Positions 17,709 to 27,606 of a stretch of 49,230 nt of DNA are shown one piece after another. The stretch is from an uncultured Mycolicibacterium sp. GTDB taxonomy: Bacteria > Actinomycetota > Actinomycetes > Mycobacteriales > Mycobacteriaceae. The translations under genes were made by a program, and so were the position numbers. Every line of letters starts with the position of its first letter. Position 1 is the stretch's first letter. The DNA lies in contig CAMFLL010000006.1 of NCBI GenBank assembly GCA_945957405.1, positions 1-49,230 on the forward strand. Direction: 5' to 3'. The notes below the pieces were generated by a model. That model ran no database searches. It saw only the letters and a list, made by a program, of their open reading frames with translations, and was not told where the DNA came from.

Positions 17709-18482
17709 ATGGCCGGAGCGGGACCCATCATCGACGACCTCGCCGCCGAGAGTGACGAACTCGACGACCTGGTCGCTCCACTACCCCCGGAGCGCTGGGC
17801 CGACGCCACGCCTGCACCCGGCTGGACCATCGCCCACCAGATCGCGCACCTGCTGTGGACCGATCGGGTGGCGTTGACGTCCGTCACCGACGAGGCCGGT
17901 TTCGGCGACATCCTCAGCACGGCGGCGGCCAATCCGACCGGGTTCGTCGATGCCGCAGCCGACGAGCTCGCCACCGCCCCGCCCGCGCAACTGCTGACCG
18001 ACTGGCGGCACACCCGACATCGCCTGCACGACGAATTGCGTGACGTCGCCGACGGGCGAAAGCTCCTGTGGTTCGGTCCGCCGATGAGCGCCGCCTCAAT
18101 GGCGACGGCCCGGTTGATGGAGACCTGGGCCCATGGCCTGGACGTGGCCGATGCGCTCGGTGTGACTCGGCCTGCCACCGCCCGCCTGCGCTCGATCGCC
18201 CACATCGGTGTCCGCACACGCGATTACGCGTACATCGTCAACGGCCTGACGCCGCCGGCGGCACCGTTTCACGTGGAACTAAGCGCGCCCGACGGCGACC
18301 TGTGGTCATGGGGGCCGCCCGAGGCAGCCCAGCGTGTCACCGGTTCCGCCGAGGATTTCTGCGCGCTGGTCACGCAGCGCAGGCCGTTGGCTGAGTTGGA
18401 CATCGTCGCCGTCGGACCCGATGCCGAGCATTGGTTGGGGATAGCGCAGGCATTCGCGGGGCCGCCCGGCGCGGGCCGATGA
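17709..18482 (+). CDS. DinB-like/maleylpyruvate isomerase family protein (TIGR03084 type), Rv0036c-like
   Basis: This is a 257-aa protein with the N-terminal four-helix DinB/mycothiol-dependent isomerase domain (residues about 5-150). Candidate metal histidines are His45 and His49 in [13 protein letters not shown] and a third in [14 protein letters not shown]. The C-terminal part ([20 protein letters not shown]) resembles the SCP2-like half of these proteins. The family includes mycothiol-dependent metalloenzymes; the actual substrate here is unknown. It matches Rv0036c and is the last gene of the leuS-linked block before the synteny break with M. tuberculosis. Confidence 0.85.
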   Translation: MAGAGPIIDDLAAESDELDDLVAPLPPERWADATPAPGWTIAHQIAHLLWTDRVALTSVTDEAGFGDILSTAAANPTGFVDAAADELATAPPAQLLTDWRHTRHRLHDELRDVADGRKLLWFGPPMSAASMATARLMETWAHGLDVADALGVTRPATARLRSIAHIGVRTRDYAYIVNGLTPPAAPFHVELSAPDGDLWSWGPPEAAQRVTGSAEDFCALVTQRRPLAELDIVAVGPDAEHWLGIAQAFAGPPGAGR

Positions 18483-18513
18483 GCGCGTGCGGGCCGATGA
18501 CTGTGCCGTGAGG

Positions 18514-18560
18514 GCTCACTGGGGTACAGAAAATGGGCCGAAAACCGTACGTGGGTGAGC
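18514..18560 (+). terminator. Imperfect hairpin downstream of the DinB-like gene
   Basis: GCTCAC (18514-18519) and GTGAGC (18555-18560) can pair, with a second GTAC/GTAC pairing inside. No T run follows, so it is only a weak terminator candidate. Confidence 0.25.
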
Positions 18561-18570
18561 GCTCGCGGCG

Positions 18571-18645
18571 AGAGGGGTTGCGGCAAGAGGGGTTGCGGCA
18601 AGAGGGGCTGCAGCAAGAGAGGTAACTGCTAGAGGGGCAACGGCC
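18571..18645. repeat. 15-bp tandem repeat, five units
   Basis: Two identical units AGAGGGGTTGCGGCA (18571-18585, 18586-18600) are followed by AGAGGGGCTGCAGCA, AGAGAGGTAACTGCT and AGAGGGGCAACGGCC. The array fills the space between two convergent genes and sits where the Rv0036c-type block meets the Rv3906c-type block. Confidence 0.85.
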
Positions 18646-18653
18646 GGGAACGA

Positions 18654-19160
18654 TCACAGCTGCGACGCATCATCGGCGGCGCCGTCCCCGTTGCCGTCCA
18701 CCAGCTTGACGTCGAAATCACCGTCACCGTCGGTGTCGACGTACCCGACGCTGCCGTCGCTGGCGAACACCCGGTCGGCCAGGCCATCACCGTCGGAATC
18801 GACAACCATCTCATCGGCCGCGCCGTCGCCGTCGAAATCGACCGTGGGGCCGCCGACATGCTCGACGCCATCAAGGGTGTGCCACCGCAGTTGCACCCCA
18901 CCGCCCGGCGGAGCGGCCGCGACGGCCCAGGCGCCCGACCCGTCGTCGGTGAACCACTGCGGAGCGTCATCCTCGAAGTCCAACACCGCGTGATCCGCCA
19001 GACCGTCACCGTCGAGATCGACGAAGGCGTCATCGCGTAATCCGTCACCGTCGAAATCGACTGCCACACCGTCGAACGCGCCGTCGCCGTCGACATCCAC
19101 ATCGGGCGCGCCGGTCCACATCGAAGCGGTGCCGTCATCGCCGCCGAAGCAATAGTCCAT
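18654..19160 (-). CDS. Acidic DxDGDG-repeat (calcium-binding-like) protein, Rv3906c-like
   Basis: This is a 168-aa, strongly acidic protein. It contains seven loops of the form VDxDGDGxxD (VDVDGDGAFD, VDFDGDGLRD, VDLDGDGLAD, VDFDGDGAAD, VDSDGDGLAD, VDTDGDGDFD, VDGNGDGAAD) spaced about 15-17 residues apart. A break of about 45 residues with WFTDDGSGAW and LRWHTLDGVEHVGG separates loops three and four. Such loops resemble EF-hand, dockerin or thrombospondin-3 calcium sites. No signal peptide is visible (MDYCFGGDDG start). It corresponds to Rv3906c, of unknown function. It follows pcnA by 6 nt, so the two form an operon. Confidence 0.83.
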   Translation of the reverse strand: MDYCFGGDDGTASMWTGAPDVDVDGDGAFDGVAVDFDGDGLRDDAFVDLDGDGLADHAVLDFEDDAPQWFTDDGSGAWAVAAAPPGGGVQLRWHTLDGVEHVGGPTVDFDGDGAADEMVVDSDGDGLADRVFASDGSVGYVDTDGDGDFDVKLVDGNGDGAADDASQL

Positions 19161-19166
19161 ACCGGG

Positions 19167-20648
19167 TCAGACGGTGGACGCGTCGCCGCCGTTCCGTTCG
19201 CTCCACCACTTCATCAGTTCGGCGATAGCTTCATCATGGTCCAGGGGACCTCGGTCGAGGCGCAGCTCCTTGAGAAACCGCCACGCCTGACCAACCTCCG
19301 GGCCGGCCGGAATGTCGAGGAGCTTCATGATCTCGTTGCCGTCGAGGTCGGGCCGCACCCGGGCCAGGTCCTCCTTGGCCGCCAACGCGTCGATGCGTTC
19401 CTCGAGCTGGTCGTAGTTGGACTGCAGTCGCGCCGCACGCCGCTTGTTCCTTGTGGTGCAGTCGGCACGCACCAGCTTGTGCAGCCTGTTCACCAACGGC
19501 CCGGCGTCGGTGACATAGCGGCGCACCGCGGAGTCGGTCCACCGACCGTCGCCGTATCCGTGAAAGCGCAGGTGCAGGTAGACCAGCTGCGAAACGTCAT
19601 CGACCATCTGCTTGGAGTACTTGAGCTCGCGCATCCGCTTGCGCGCCATCTTCGCGCCCACCACTTCGTGATGATGGAAGCTCACGCCACCGCCGGATTC
19701 GTGGCGTCGCGTCGGCGGCTTGCCGATGTCGTGGAGCAGGGCCGACCATCGCAACACCAGATCGGGGCCGTCGTCCTCCAGGTCGATCGCCTGCCGCAAC
19801 ACCGTCAACGAATGCTGGTAGACGTCCTTGTGCTGATGATGCTCGTCGATCGCCATGCGCATCGCGCCGATCTCCGGAAGCACCACATCGCCGAGCCCGG
19901 TCTCGACCAGGAGATCGATGCCGGCCACCGGATCGGCGCCGAGCATCAGCTTGTCCAGTTCGGCGGCGACCCGTTCAGCGGTGATGCGACCCAACTGCGG
20001 AGCCATCTCCTCGATGGCCACCCGCACCCGTGGCGCGACGGTGAATCCCAGCTGCGAGACGAACCGGACCGCACGCAGCATTCGCAGCGGGTCGTCGCCG
20101 AAGGACACCTCGGGCGCCGACGGAGTGTCCAGCATCTTCTGGCGTACCGCCGACAAGCCGCCGAGCGGATCGAGGAATTCGCCGATTCCGCCCGGCCGTG
20201 TCGGGTCGATGCGCACCGCCATCGCATTGGCCGTGAAGTCCCGCCGCACCAGGTCGTCCTCGAGGCGCTCGCCGTAGCGCACCTGCGGATTGCGGGACAC
20301 CTGGTCATAACTGTCGGCCCGGAACGTGGTGATCTCGACCCGCTGTCCGGCGCGCGCCGCACCTACCGTCCCGAATTCGATGCCGGTGTCCCACATCGCG
20401 TCGGCCCACGGCCGCACGAGTTTCTGCACCTCGGTGGGCCGGGCGTCGGTGGTGAAATCCAGATCGGCGCCCAGGCGCCCCAGCACCGCGTCGCGCACAC
20501 TGCCGCCGACGAGATACAGCTGCCTGCCAGCGGCCTCGAACACCTCCCCCAACTCGCGCAACGGAGCGGCGTGTCGGTGCAATTCGATCTGGGCGCGGGC
20601 CAGCAGCGCGGCGTCATCCGCCGGTTCGCGTGGGCTGAGCTCAGGCAC
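19167..20648 (-). CDS. pcnA: CCA tRNA nucleotidyltransferase
   Basis: This is a 493-aa class II nucleotidyltransferase with an HD domain. The signature [15 protein letters not shown] with the metal aspartates in ADLDFTTDA lies near residues 40-65, [10 protein letters not shown] near 130 and the [12 protein letters not shown] block near 180. The HD motif is in [12 protein letters not shown], with HHH following. It adds or repairs the 3'-CCA of tRNA in the cytosol; it is annotated pcnA (Rv3907c) in mycobacteria. GTG 20648 is chosen because TAGGCT stands 8 nt upstream on the minus strand; an ATG at 20702 would add 18 residues. It is divergent from mutT4. Confidence 0.93.
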   Translation of the reverse strand: MPELSPREPADDAALLARAQIELHRHAAPLRELGEVFEAAGRQLYLVGGSVRDAVLGRLGADLDFTTDARPTEVQKLVRPWADAMWDTGIEFGTVGAARAGQRVEITTFRADSYDQVSRNPQVRYGERLEDDLVRRDFTANAMAVRIDPTRPGGIGEFLDPLGGLSAVRQKMLDTPSAPEVSFGDDPLRMLRAVRFVSQLGFTVAPRVRVAIEEMAPQLGRITAERVAAELDKLMLGADPVAGIDLLVETGLGDVVLPEIGAMRMAIDEHHQHKDVYQHSLTVLRQAIDLEDDGPDLVLRWSALLHDIGKPPTRRHESGGGVSFHHHEVVGAKMARKRMRELKYSKQMVDDVSQLVYLHLRFHGYGDGRWTDSAVRRYVTDAGPLVNRLHKLVRADCTTRNKRRAARLQSNYDQLEERIDALAAKEDLARVRPDLDGNEIMKLLDIPAGPEVGQAWRFLKELRLDRGPLDHDEAIAELMKWWSERNGGDASTV

Positions 20649-20656
20649 GTTCGGTG

Positions 20657-20662
20657 AGCCTA
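20657..20662 (-). promoter_or_regulatory. -10 element of pcnA (TAGGCT), leaderless
   Basis: Read on the minus strand, TAGGCT ends 8 nt before GTG 20648. It supports this start rather than ATG 20702, which would place the promoter inside the gene. Confidence 0.4.
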
Positions 20663-20747
20663 ATGTGCGGTGCGGACCGAGACCTAATGCTTGTAACGGC
20701 ATGATCGCGGCACGGCGAGTGACAGCAGGCCCACACTTGGTCCCAGC

Positions 20748-20753
20748 TACTAT
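20748..20753 (+). promoter_or_regulatory. -10 element of mutT4 (TACTAT), leaderless
   Basis: TACTAT lies 7 nt before GTG 20761 with no ribosome-binding site, fixing the mutT4 start. Confidence 0.5.
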
Positions 20754-20760
20754 CGCTTGG

Positions 20761-21549
20761 GTGTCCGACGGCGAGCAGGCCAAACCGCGACGGCGCCGAG
20801 GCAGGCGCCGGGGCCGTCGTGCCGCCGGACCCGCGCTGACCAACACCGGGGACACCTCAGCCGGTGACGGCGACGCCAAGGGCAGCACCGAAACCACACC
20901 GGCTCGGCCCGTTCCCCAACAACAGACCAAACCTGGTCGGCAGCGGTCCGGCCGACGCGGCACCGATCGCCTCCGGACCGTCCACGAAACCTCCGCGGGT
21001 GGGTTAGTGATCGACGGTATCGACGGTCCGCTCGAAGCCCAGGTGGCCGCACTCATCGGGCGCATCGACCGCCGCGGACGCATGCTGTGGTCGTTGCCGA
21101 AGGGCCACATCGAACAGGGTGAGACGGCCGAACAGACCGCGATCCGCGAGGTGGCCGAGGAGACCGGTATCGAGGGCAAGGTGCTGGCCGCGCTGGGCAG
21201 CATCGACTACTGGTTCGTCACGGAAGGCAGGCGGGTGCACAAGACCGTGCACCACTACCTCATGCGGTTCTCCGGCGGAGAACTCTCCGATGAGGACGTC
21301 GAAGTCACCGAGGTCGCCTGGGTTCCGCTGCAGGAACTGCCGTCCCGACTGGCCTACGCCGACGAACGCCGCCTGGCCGAGGTGGCCGGCGAGTTGATCC
21401 ACAAACTGCAGACCGATGGGCCGGCCGCGCTGCCCCCGTTGCCGCCGTCGCAGCCGCGACGGCGTCCGCAGACGCATTCGCGCACGCGCAATCGGCGCCC
21501 CGATGGATCGACGTCAGGCCGGACGAACGGCTGCGGACCCGCGCCGTGA
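20761..21549 (+). CDS. mutT4: Nudix hydrolase MutT4
   Basis: This is a 262-aa Nudix protein. The first 75 residues are basic and disordered ([12 protein letters not shown]), as in Rv3908. The Nudix box [20 protein letters not shown] plus TGI occupies residues 115-137 and has all the metal-binding glutamates. The C terminus is again a basic, Pro-rich tail. The family hydrolyses nucleoside diphosphates linked to another moiety, including oxidised or normal dNTPs; MutT4's main substrate is not settled. It overlaps the next gene by 4 nt (GTGA), so they are translationally coupled. The frame continues upstream to 20326 but that part lies antisense to pcnA and is rejected. Confidence 0.9.
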   Translation: MSDGEQAKPRRRRGRRRGRRAAGPALTNTGDTSAGDGDAKGSTETTPARPVPQQQTKPGRQRSGRRGTDRLRTVHETSAGGLVIDGIDGPLEAQVAALIGRIDRRGRMLWSLPKGHIEQGETAEQTAIREVAEETGIEGKVLAALGSIDYWFVTEGRRVHKTVHHYLMRFSGGELSDEDVEVTEVAWVPLQELPSRLAYADERRLAEVAGELIHKLQTDGPAALPPLPPSQPRRRPQTHSRTRNRRPDGSTSGRTNGCGPAP

Positions 21550-23888
21550 CCGGCTGGCAGCGCTGGCGACTCGCTGCGCCGCGCTTGGTGACCGTCCTGG
21601 CGCTGTTGACCATTTTTCTGCTGCCCGCCATGCTGCCGCGCGCCGCGGCGGGAGAGCCCGGTTCGGTGCCGTTCCTGACCATACGCATCGATCGGGTCAC
21701 CCCGGATGTGGTGACGACCGCCAGCGATCCGGTCGTCACCGTCACCGGCACTGTCGCCAACGTCGGTGACCGACCGGTGCGTGATGTGGTCGCCCGGCTC
21801 GAGCACGCACCCGGCGTCACCGCGTCGGCGACGCTGCGCACCGACCTCGACGGCACGAACTCCCAGTTCTCGGCGGTCGGCGAGTTCATCACGGTCTCCG
21901 GTGAACTACAGCGCGGCCAGCAAGCACCGTTCCGGCTGAGTTATCCGATGCGGTCCATCGACCAACCATCGATCGGTATCGAGCAGCCCGGTGTCTACCC
22001 GCTGCTGGTCAACGTCAACGGCACACCGGACTACGGAGCGCCCGCGCGCCTCGATGACGCCCGCTTCCTGTTGCCGGTGACGGGCCTGCCGCGCGACCCC
22101 TCGAACCCCGCGGCTGATGCGGGTCCCGATGGTCTTGGCGGTGTCGTCGCGCCCGACACCTCCAAACCCGTCCAGATCAGCATGCTGTGGCCGCTGGCCG
22201 ATCAGCCCCGGCTGGCTCCCGGCGTCCCCGGCGGAACGACACCGGTGCGGCTCATGGACGACGACCTGGCCACCTCGCTGGCCGCCGGCGGCCGCCTCGA
22301 CACGCTGCTGGGTGCCGCGGAATTCGCCACCAGCCCGCCGGTGGACCCCGGCGGAGAGGTCACCCGGGCGCTGTGCCTGGCCGTCGACCCCGACCTGCTC
22401 GTCACGGTCAACGCGATGACCGGTGGTTATGTCGTCGCCGATTCGTCCGACGGCCTGGGCACCGCCAGCCACCCGGGCGCGGGGCAGGCCGCGGCGGTGG
22501 CTTGGCTAGACCGGCTGCGCGCTCTCGCCGGCCGGATGTGTGTCACCGCGACGCCGTACGCACAGGTCGACCTCGATGCCCTGCAGCGCGTCGGCGATCC
22601 CGGACTCACGTCGTTCGCGACCACCGGATCCGCCGACCTGGTCGACCAGATCCTCGGTGTCACCTCGGTGCGTGGGGCCACCCTGGTCGGCGACGGACCG
22701 CTGACCCAGCCTGTCGTCGATCTGCTTGGTGGACAAGGAAATACGGTGGCCATCGCGGCGGCCGAATGCGCGGCACAGGATGCGGGTACCGGCGCTGCCG
22801 CCACCGCCGACCTGGCGGCCCGGCGGCTCACGCCGCAGGTGGTCACCGCGCCATTCGACCCCACCGTGGGTGCCGCCCTGGCCGGGGTGGGCGACAAGCC
22901 TCTGTCGCCGTCCTACCTGGACTCGTCGCTGTCGATTCCGCTACAGCACGATTCGGCGACCGCCCGCAGACAGGACGCACTGGGGTCGATGTTGTGGCGC
23001 AGCCTGCACCCCGACACCGAGCCACGCAGCCAGATCCTGATGCCACCGCTGACCTGGCACCTGCAACCCGATGACGCCCAGGCCATTCTCACCACGCTGG
23101 CCACCACCATCAGATCCGGGCTGGCCACTCCGCAACCGCTGCAGTCGGTGATCAGGGTGGCCGGTGCCGCACCCGAAGCGCCGGAGCCCGTCGCGTTACC
23201 GCCGACCAGTCCCACCGCGCGCTTCGACGACACCGTTGTCGCCCAGATCGCCTCTCAGGTGGGTCGGCTCTGGGGTCTGACCGCGGCCCTGACCACCAAC
23301 CACCAGACCGGTCTGACCGGGATCCAGTACACGGCACCGTTGCGCGAGGACATGCTGCGCGCGCTCAGCCAGGCCGAACCCGCCGACGTCCGCAACGGAC
23401 TGGCCGGCCGGCGCCTGGAGGTGGTCGGCGACACGATCGCCGACCTGTTCAACGCGGTGACGATCGTGAACCCCGGCGGTTCCTACACGCTGGCGACCGA
23501 GCACAGCCCCCTCCCCCTGGCCCTGCGCAACGACCTGGCGGTGCCGATCCGGGTCAAGCTGGCGGTCGATGCCCCGCCGGGGATGACTGTGACCGACGTC
23601 GGTGAGCAGGAGCTGCCACCGGGATTTCTGCCGCTACGGGTACCGATCGAGGTGCATTTCACCCAGCGCGTCGCCGTCGACGTCGCGCTGCGCACCCCGG
23701 ACGGCCTGCCACTTGGCGAACCCGTCCGACTGTCGGTGCACTCCAACGCATACGGCAAGGTACTCTTCTTCATCACCCTGGCCGCTGCTGCCGTGCTGGT
23801 CACACTGACCGGCCGACGGTTGTGGCATCGCTTCCGAGGTCAACCCGACCGCGCCGACCTCGACCGCCCCGAACCCCACAGACCATGA
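21546..23888 (+). CDS. DUF6049-type secreted/membrane protein, Rv3909-like
   Basis: This is a 780-aa protein. Residues 1-36 form a signal peptide ([20 protein letters not shown]). A long extracytoplasmic region follows, beginning with a beta-rich Ig-like segment ([20 protein letters not shown]). A single membrane helix lies at about 740-762 ([20 protein letters not shown]), with a short basic cytoplasmic tail. It is the Rv3909 orthologue, conserved and annotated as important for growth in mycobacteria, function unknown. Its place between mutT4 (4-nt overlap) and murJ (55 nt) suggests a role in envelope assembly. The start is GTG 21546. Confidence 0.87.
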   Translation: MTGWQRWRLAAPRLVTVLALLTIFLLPAMLPRAAAGEPGSVPFLTIRIDRVTPDVVTTASDPVVTVTGTVANVGDRPVRDVVARLEHAPGVTASATLRTDLDGTNSQFSAVGEFITVSGELQRGQQAPFRLSYPMRSIDQPSIGIEQPGVYPLLVNVNGTPDYGAPARLDDARFLLPVTGLPRDPSNPAADAGPDGLGGVVAPDTSKPVQISMLWPLADQPRLAPGVPGGTTPVRLMDDDLATSLAAGGRLDTLLGAAEFATSPPVDPGGEVTRALCLAVDPDLLVTVNAMTGGYVVADSSDGLGTASHPGAGQAAAVAWLDRLRALAGRMCVTATPYAQVDLDALQRVGDPGLTSFATTGSADLVDQILGVTSVRGATLVGDGPLTQPVVDLLGGQGNTVAIAAAECAAQDAGTGAAATADLAARRLTPQVVTAPFDPTVGAALAGVGDKPLSPSYLDSSLSIPLQHDSATARRQDALGSMLWRSLHPDTEPRSQILMPPLTWHLQPDDAQAILTTLATTIRSGLATPQPLQSVIRVAGAAPEAPEPVALPPTSPTARFDDTVVAQIASQVGRLWGLTAALTTNHQTGLTGIQYTAPLREDMLRALSQAEPADVRNGLAGRRLEVVGDTIADLFNAVTIVNPGGSYTLATEHSPLPLALRNDLAVPIRVKLAVDAPPGMTVTDVGEQELPPGFLPLRVPIEVHFTQRVAVDVALRTPDGLPLGEPVRLSVHSNAYGKVLFFITLAAAAVLVTLTGRRLWHRFRGQPDRADLDRPEPHRP

Positions 23889-23943
23889 CCCCTCTAGCGA
23901 GATGTGAGCGCACCGCTCGAGCGACTGCGCGAACGGATCGCCC

Positions 23944-26900
23944 ATGAGACCCCCCGCACACCGGACGCCGGTCGCCGAAACCCCGCCGCGCGCGGCGACG
24001 GCTCCGCATCGTCAACGGCCGCCGGCCCGCGCGGAACTGTCCGATGCGGCCGTCGTCTCCCGGTCCTGGGGCATGGCGTTCGCGACGCTGGTCAGTCGTA
24101 TCACCGGGTTCATCCGTATCGTGCTGCTCGCGGCAATCCTGGGCGCCGCGCTCTCGAGTTCGTTCTCGGTGGCCAACCAGCTGCCGAATCTGGTGGCCGC
24201 ACTGGTGCTCGAGGCGACCTTCACCGCGATCTTCGTTCCGGTCCTGGCGCGCGCCGAGCGCGACGACCCCGACGGCGGCGCGGCGTTCGTCCGGCGGCTG
24301 GTCACCCTGGCCACTACGTTGCTCCTGATCACGACGGTGCTGTCGGTGCTGTGCGCGCCGCTGCTGGTGCGCCTGATGCTGGGCAGCGACCCGCAGGTCA
24401 ATGAGCCGTTGACCACAGCCTTTGCCTACCTGTTGTTGCCTCAGGTCATCTTCTACGGGTTGACCTCGGTGTTCATGGCAATCCTGAACAACCGCAACGT
24501 GTTCAGCGCGCCGGCCTGGGCGCCGGTGGTCAACAACGTCGTGGCGATCCTGACGCTCGGCCTGTACCTCATCGTGCCGGGCGAACTGTCGGTGGACCCC
24601 GTCGAAATGGGCAACGCCAAGCTGCTGGTCCTGGGGATCGGCACGACACTGGGCGTGGTCGCGCAGGCGGTGGTGCTGCTGATCGCGATCCGTCGCGAGC
24701 ACGTGAGCCTGCGGCCCCTGTGGGGTATCGACGACCGGATCAAGCAATTCGGCGCGATGGCCGCCGCGATGGTGCTCTACGTGCTGATCAGCCAGGTCGG
24801 TCTGGTGATCGGAAACCAGATCGCCAGCACGGCGGCAGCATCGGGCCCGGCCATCTACAACTACACCTGGCTGGTGCTGCAATTGCCGTTCGGCATGATC
24901 GGCGTGACCGTGCTGACCGTGGTCATGCCGCGGCTGTCGCGCAACGCCGCGGCCAACGACAACCGCGCCGTGCTGGCTGATCTGTCGCTGGCAACGCGCC
25001 TGACGATGGTCACCCTGATCCCGATCGTCGCGTTCATGACCGTCGGCGGCCCCGCGATCGGCAGCGCATTGTTCGCCTACGGCAAGTTCGGCGAGGTCGA
25101 CGCGAACTTCCTCGGCATCTCGATTGCGCTGTCGGCGTTCACGCTGGTCCCCTACGCGTTGGTGCTGCTGTATCTACGGGTCTTCTACGCCAGGCAACAG
25201 CCGTGGATTCCGATCGCGATCATCGTCGTGATCACCATGGTGAAGATCGCCGGCTCGCTGATGGCTCCACACGTCACCGACAACAGGGAGCTGGTGGCCG
25301 GTTTCCTCGGGATGGCCAACGGACTCGGTTTCGTCGCCGGCGCGATCGCCGGCTACCTCCTGCTGCGGCGCGCGTTACGTCCCCCGGGCGGTCGCCTGGT
25401 GGGTTTGCCGGTGGTCCGCACGATCCTGGTGACGACTGCGGCGTCGTTGCTGGCGGGGCTGATCGGCTATGTCGTCGACCGTCTGCTGGGGCTGCACTCG
25501 CTCACCGAGCACTGGGGCGGCGCGGGCTCGCTGCTGCGTTTGACGGTGCTCGGATTCATCATGCTGCCGATCATCGCCGCGGTGATGCTGACCGCCAAAG
25601 TGCCCGAGGCCGTCGCTGTCCGGCGGGTCGTGTTGCGCCGCCTACGCAGGGGCGACGAGGTAGCCGCCGCCGTACCGGTCCTCTCCGAGTCCCGACCTGC
25701 TTACCGCCCCGTCAAGTACTCTGAGCAGAGAAATTCAGGCCGGGGAGGGCCCTGGGCGATGCCGCCGACCCATGGACCACCCCGGTACGAACCGCCCAGA
25801 CACGTTGCGGGTACGGGAACGGCGAAAGGAGGGGCGATGGCCGACAACCCCTCGAGCGGTCCGCTGGCCGACGCCACCCAGAAGCTGCCGCGGCAGAGTG
25901 CCGACGACTTCCAGCCCGACCTGTCGACCGAATCTGCCGACGACGTGGTGTCGACCACCAGCCTCGCCGCCGGTCCATCCCGGCCGGGCGCCGACTTCGC
26001 GGGCGACCCCAGCCGAGAGCCGCTGCCGTTCGATGCCCCACGGGATCCGTCCGTGGAATCCGGCGCCACCGACGACGACGTCCACCTGATCCCGGGGGCC
26101 ACCATCGCCGCGGGGCGCTACCGGCTGCTGGTGTTCCACGGCGGACCGCCCAACCTCCAGTTCTGGCAGGCCCTCGACACCGCGTTGGACCGTCAGGTCG
26201 CGTTGACGTTCGTTGACCCCGACGGTGAGCTTCCCGATCCCGAGCTTCAGGAAATCCTGTCCCGCACACTGCGATTGAGCCGAATCGAAGCGCACGGCCT
26301 GGCGCGCATCCTCGATGTCGCCGACACCGGCACCGGTGGGCTGGTGGTCTCGGAGTGGATCCGTGGCGGCTCGCTGCAGGAGGTCGCCGACACCGCACCG
26401 TCGCCGATCGGCGGCGCCCGTGCCATCCAGTCGCTGGCCGCCGCGGCCGAGGCCGCCCACCGCGCCGGAGTCTCCCTGTCGATCGACCACCCCAGCCGGG
26501 TGCGTGTGAGCGTCGAGGGCGATGTCGTGCTCGCCTTCCCCGCGACCCTGCCGGACGCCACTCCGGAAGACGACATCCGGGGTATCGGCGCATCGCTGTA
26601 CGCCCTGCTGATCGACCGGTGGCCGCTACCCGAGAACGGCACACCCGGCGGCCTGCAACCGGCATCGCTGGACCCGGCGGGACTACCCGTCGAACCCCGT
26701 TCGGTGGATCGCGGCATCCCGTTCCAGATTTCAGCGGCCGCCGCGCGCTCCGTCCAGGAGGGCGGCGGAATCCGCACGGCATCAACACTTCTCAACCTGC
26801 TGCAGCAGGCCACCGCGCTGGCCGACCGTACCGAGTTGATGGAGCCCGTCGACAGCAGCCAGGAGCGGGCCACTGCCGCCGGGACGCTGTCCGACGACCA

Positions 26901-27543
26901 GGCACGCGCCAAGAAACGACGCGCGTTGATCATCGGCGGCAGCGTCGCAGGTGCCATCGTGCTGGTGGCCTTGATCGTGTTGGGGTCAGTGCTGAGCCGT
27001 ATCTTCGGTGACGTCGGCGGTGGCCTCGATGGTGACCAACTCGGCCTCAACCCGCAGACGTCGTCCGCTCCGACGGAGACCACCGCCAGCGGCGGCATCG
27101 TGAAACCCACCCGCGCCACGGTCTTTTCACCCGAGGGTGAGGCCGACGCGCCCAGTCTGGCCGGGTTGGCGATCGACGGCGACCCCGCGACCGTGTGGCC
27201 GTCCGACACCTACTCCGACCCCGCCCCGTTCCCGGGATTCAAGAACGGCGTCGGCCTGATGCTCCAGCTGCCGCAGCCGACCAAGGTCGGTGCCGTCACC
27301 ATCAATGTGACCAGCACCGGCACCCAGGTGCAGATCCGGTCATCGTCGACGCCCACCCCCTCGACCCTCGAGGACACCACCGCGCTGACGCAGCCGACCG
27401 CCCTGCAGCGGGGTAACAACACCATCCAGGTCAACGCCTCGGAGCCCACCTCCAACGTGCTGGTGTGGATCTCCACGCTGGGCACCGTGGACGGTAAGAG
27501 CCGCACCGACATCTCTGAGATCACCCTGCGCGCCGCGCAGTAG
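23944..27543 (+). CDS. murJ: Lipid II flippase MurJ (MviN) with pseudokinase and extracellular domains
   Basis: This is a 1199-aa three-part protein, as in mycobacterial Rv3910. Residues about 35-560 are the MurJ/MviN membrane domain (MATE-like fold; VSRITGFIRIVLLAAILGAA, FSVANQLPNLVAAL). It flips lipid II across the membrane for peptidoglycan synthesis. A Pro-rich linker leads to a kinase-like domain (about 715-970) lacking a clear catalytic loop, a pseudokinase. A second anchor (about 995-1015, ALIIGGSVAGAIVLVALIVL) follows, then a beta-sandwich extracellular domain. In M. tuberculosis PknB phosphorylates the pseudokinase/juxtamembrane area to recruit FhaA; the Thr-containing TAAGTLSDDQ before the last helix is the likely equivalent site here. 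Confidence 0.94.
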   Translation: MRPPAHRTPVAETPPRAATAPHRQRPPARAELSDAAVVSRSWGMAFATLVSRITGFIRIVLLAAILGAALSSSFSVANQLPNLVAALVLEATFTAIFVPVLARAERDDPDGGAAFVRRLVTLATTLLLITTVLSVLCAPLLVRLMLGSDPQVNEPLTTAFAYLLLPQVIFYGLTSVFMAILNNRNVFSAPAWAPVVNNVVAILTLGLYLIVPGELSVDPVEMGNAKLLVLGIGTTLGVVAQAVVLLIAIRREHVSLRPLWGIDDRIKQFGAMAAAMVLYVLISQVGLVIGNQIASTAAASGPAIYNYTWLVLQLPFGMIGVTVLTVVMPRLSRNAAANDNRAVLADLSLATRLTMVTLIPIVAFMTVGGPAIGSALFAYGKFGEVDANFLGISIALSAFTLVPYALVLLYLRVFYARQQPWIPIAIIVVITMVKIAGSLMAPHVTDNRELVAGFLGMANGLGFVAGAIAGYLLLRRALRPPGGRLVGLPVVRTILVTTAASLLAGLIGYVVDRLLGLHSLTEHWGGAGSLLRLTVLGFIMLPIIAAVMLTAKVPEAVAVRRVVLRRLRRGDEVAAAVPVLSESRPAYRPVKYSEQRNSGRGGPWAMPPTHGPPRYEPPRHVAGTGTAKGGAMADNPSSGPLADATQKLPRQSADDFQPDLSTESADDVVSTTSLAAGPSRPGADFAGDPSREPLPFDAPRDPSVESGATDDDVHLIPGATIAAGRYRLLVFHGGPPNLQFWQALDTALDRQVALTFVDPDGELPDPELQEILSRTLRLSRIEAHGLARILDVADTGTGGLVVSEWIRGGSLQEVADTAPSPIGGARAIQSLAAAAEAAHRAGVSLSIDHPSRVRVSVEGDVVLAFPATLPDATPEDDIRGIGASLYALLIDRWPLPENGTPGGLQPASLDPAGLPVEPRSVDRGIPFQISAAAARSVQEGGGIRTASTLLNLLQQATALADRTELMEPVDSSQERATAAGTLSDDQARAKKRRALIIGGSVAGAIVLVALIVLGSVLSRIFGDVGGGLDGDQLGLNPQTSSAPTETTASGGIVKPTRATVFSPEGEADAPSLAGLAIDGDPATVWPSDTYSDPAPFPGFKNGVGLMLQLPQPTKVGAVTINVTSTGTQVQIRSSSTPTPSTLEDTTALTQPTALQRGNNTIQVNASEPTSNVLVWISTLGTVDGKSRTDISEITLRAAQ

Positions 27544-27593
27544 TTCTGCACAGCCCACCGCTCGGGTGAAGTGCCTGCCGCCGGAGGCCCGCC

Positions 27594-27599
27594 TACTGT
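27594..27599 (+). promoter_or_regulatory. -10 element of sigM (TACTGT), leaderless
   Basis: TACTGT lies 7 nt before GTG 27607. It supports that start rather than GTG 27571 and suggests a housekeeping-type promoter for sigM. Confidence 0.45.
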
Positions 27600-27606
27600 C
27601 CGGCGC

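Noticed and set aside
18571..18645. CRISPR array
   Set aside because: Repeats are directly adjacent with no spacers, units are only 15 bp and no cas genes are present.
19236..20657. Plus-strand frame of 473 codons opposite pcnA
   Set aside because: pcnA has all catalytic motifs on the minus strand; the plus frame is a GC-rich shadow.
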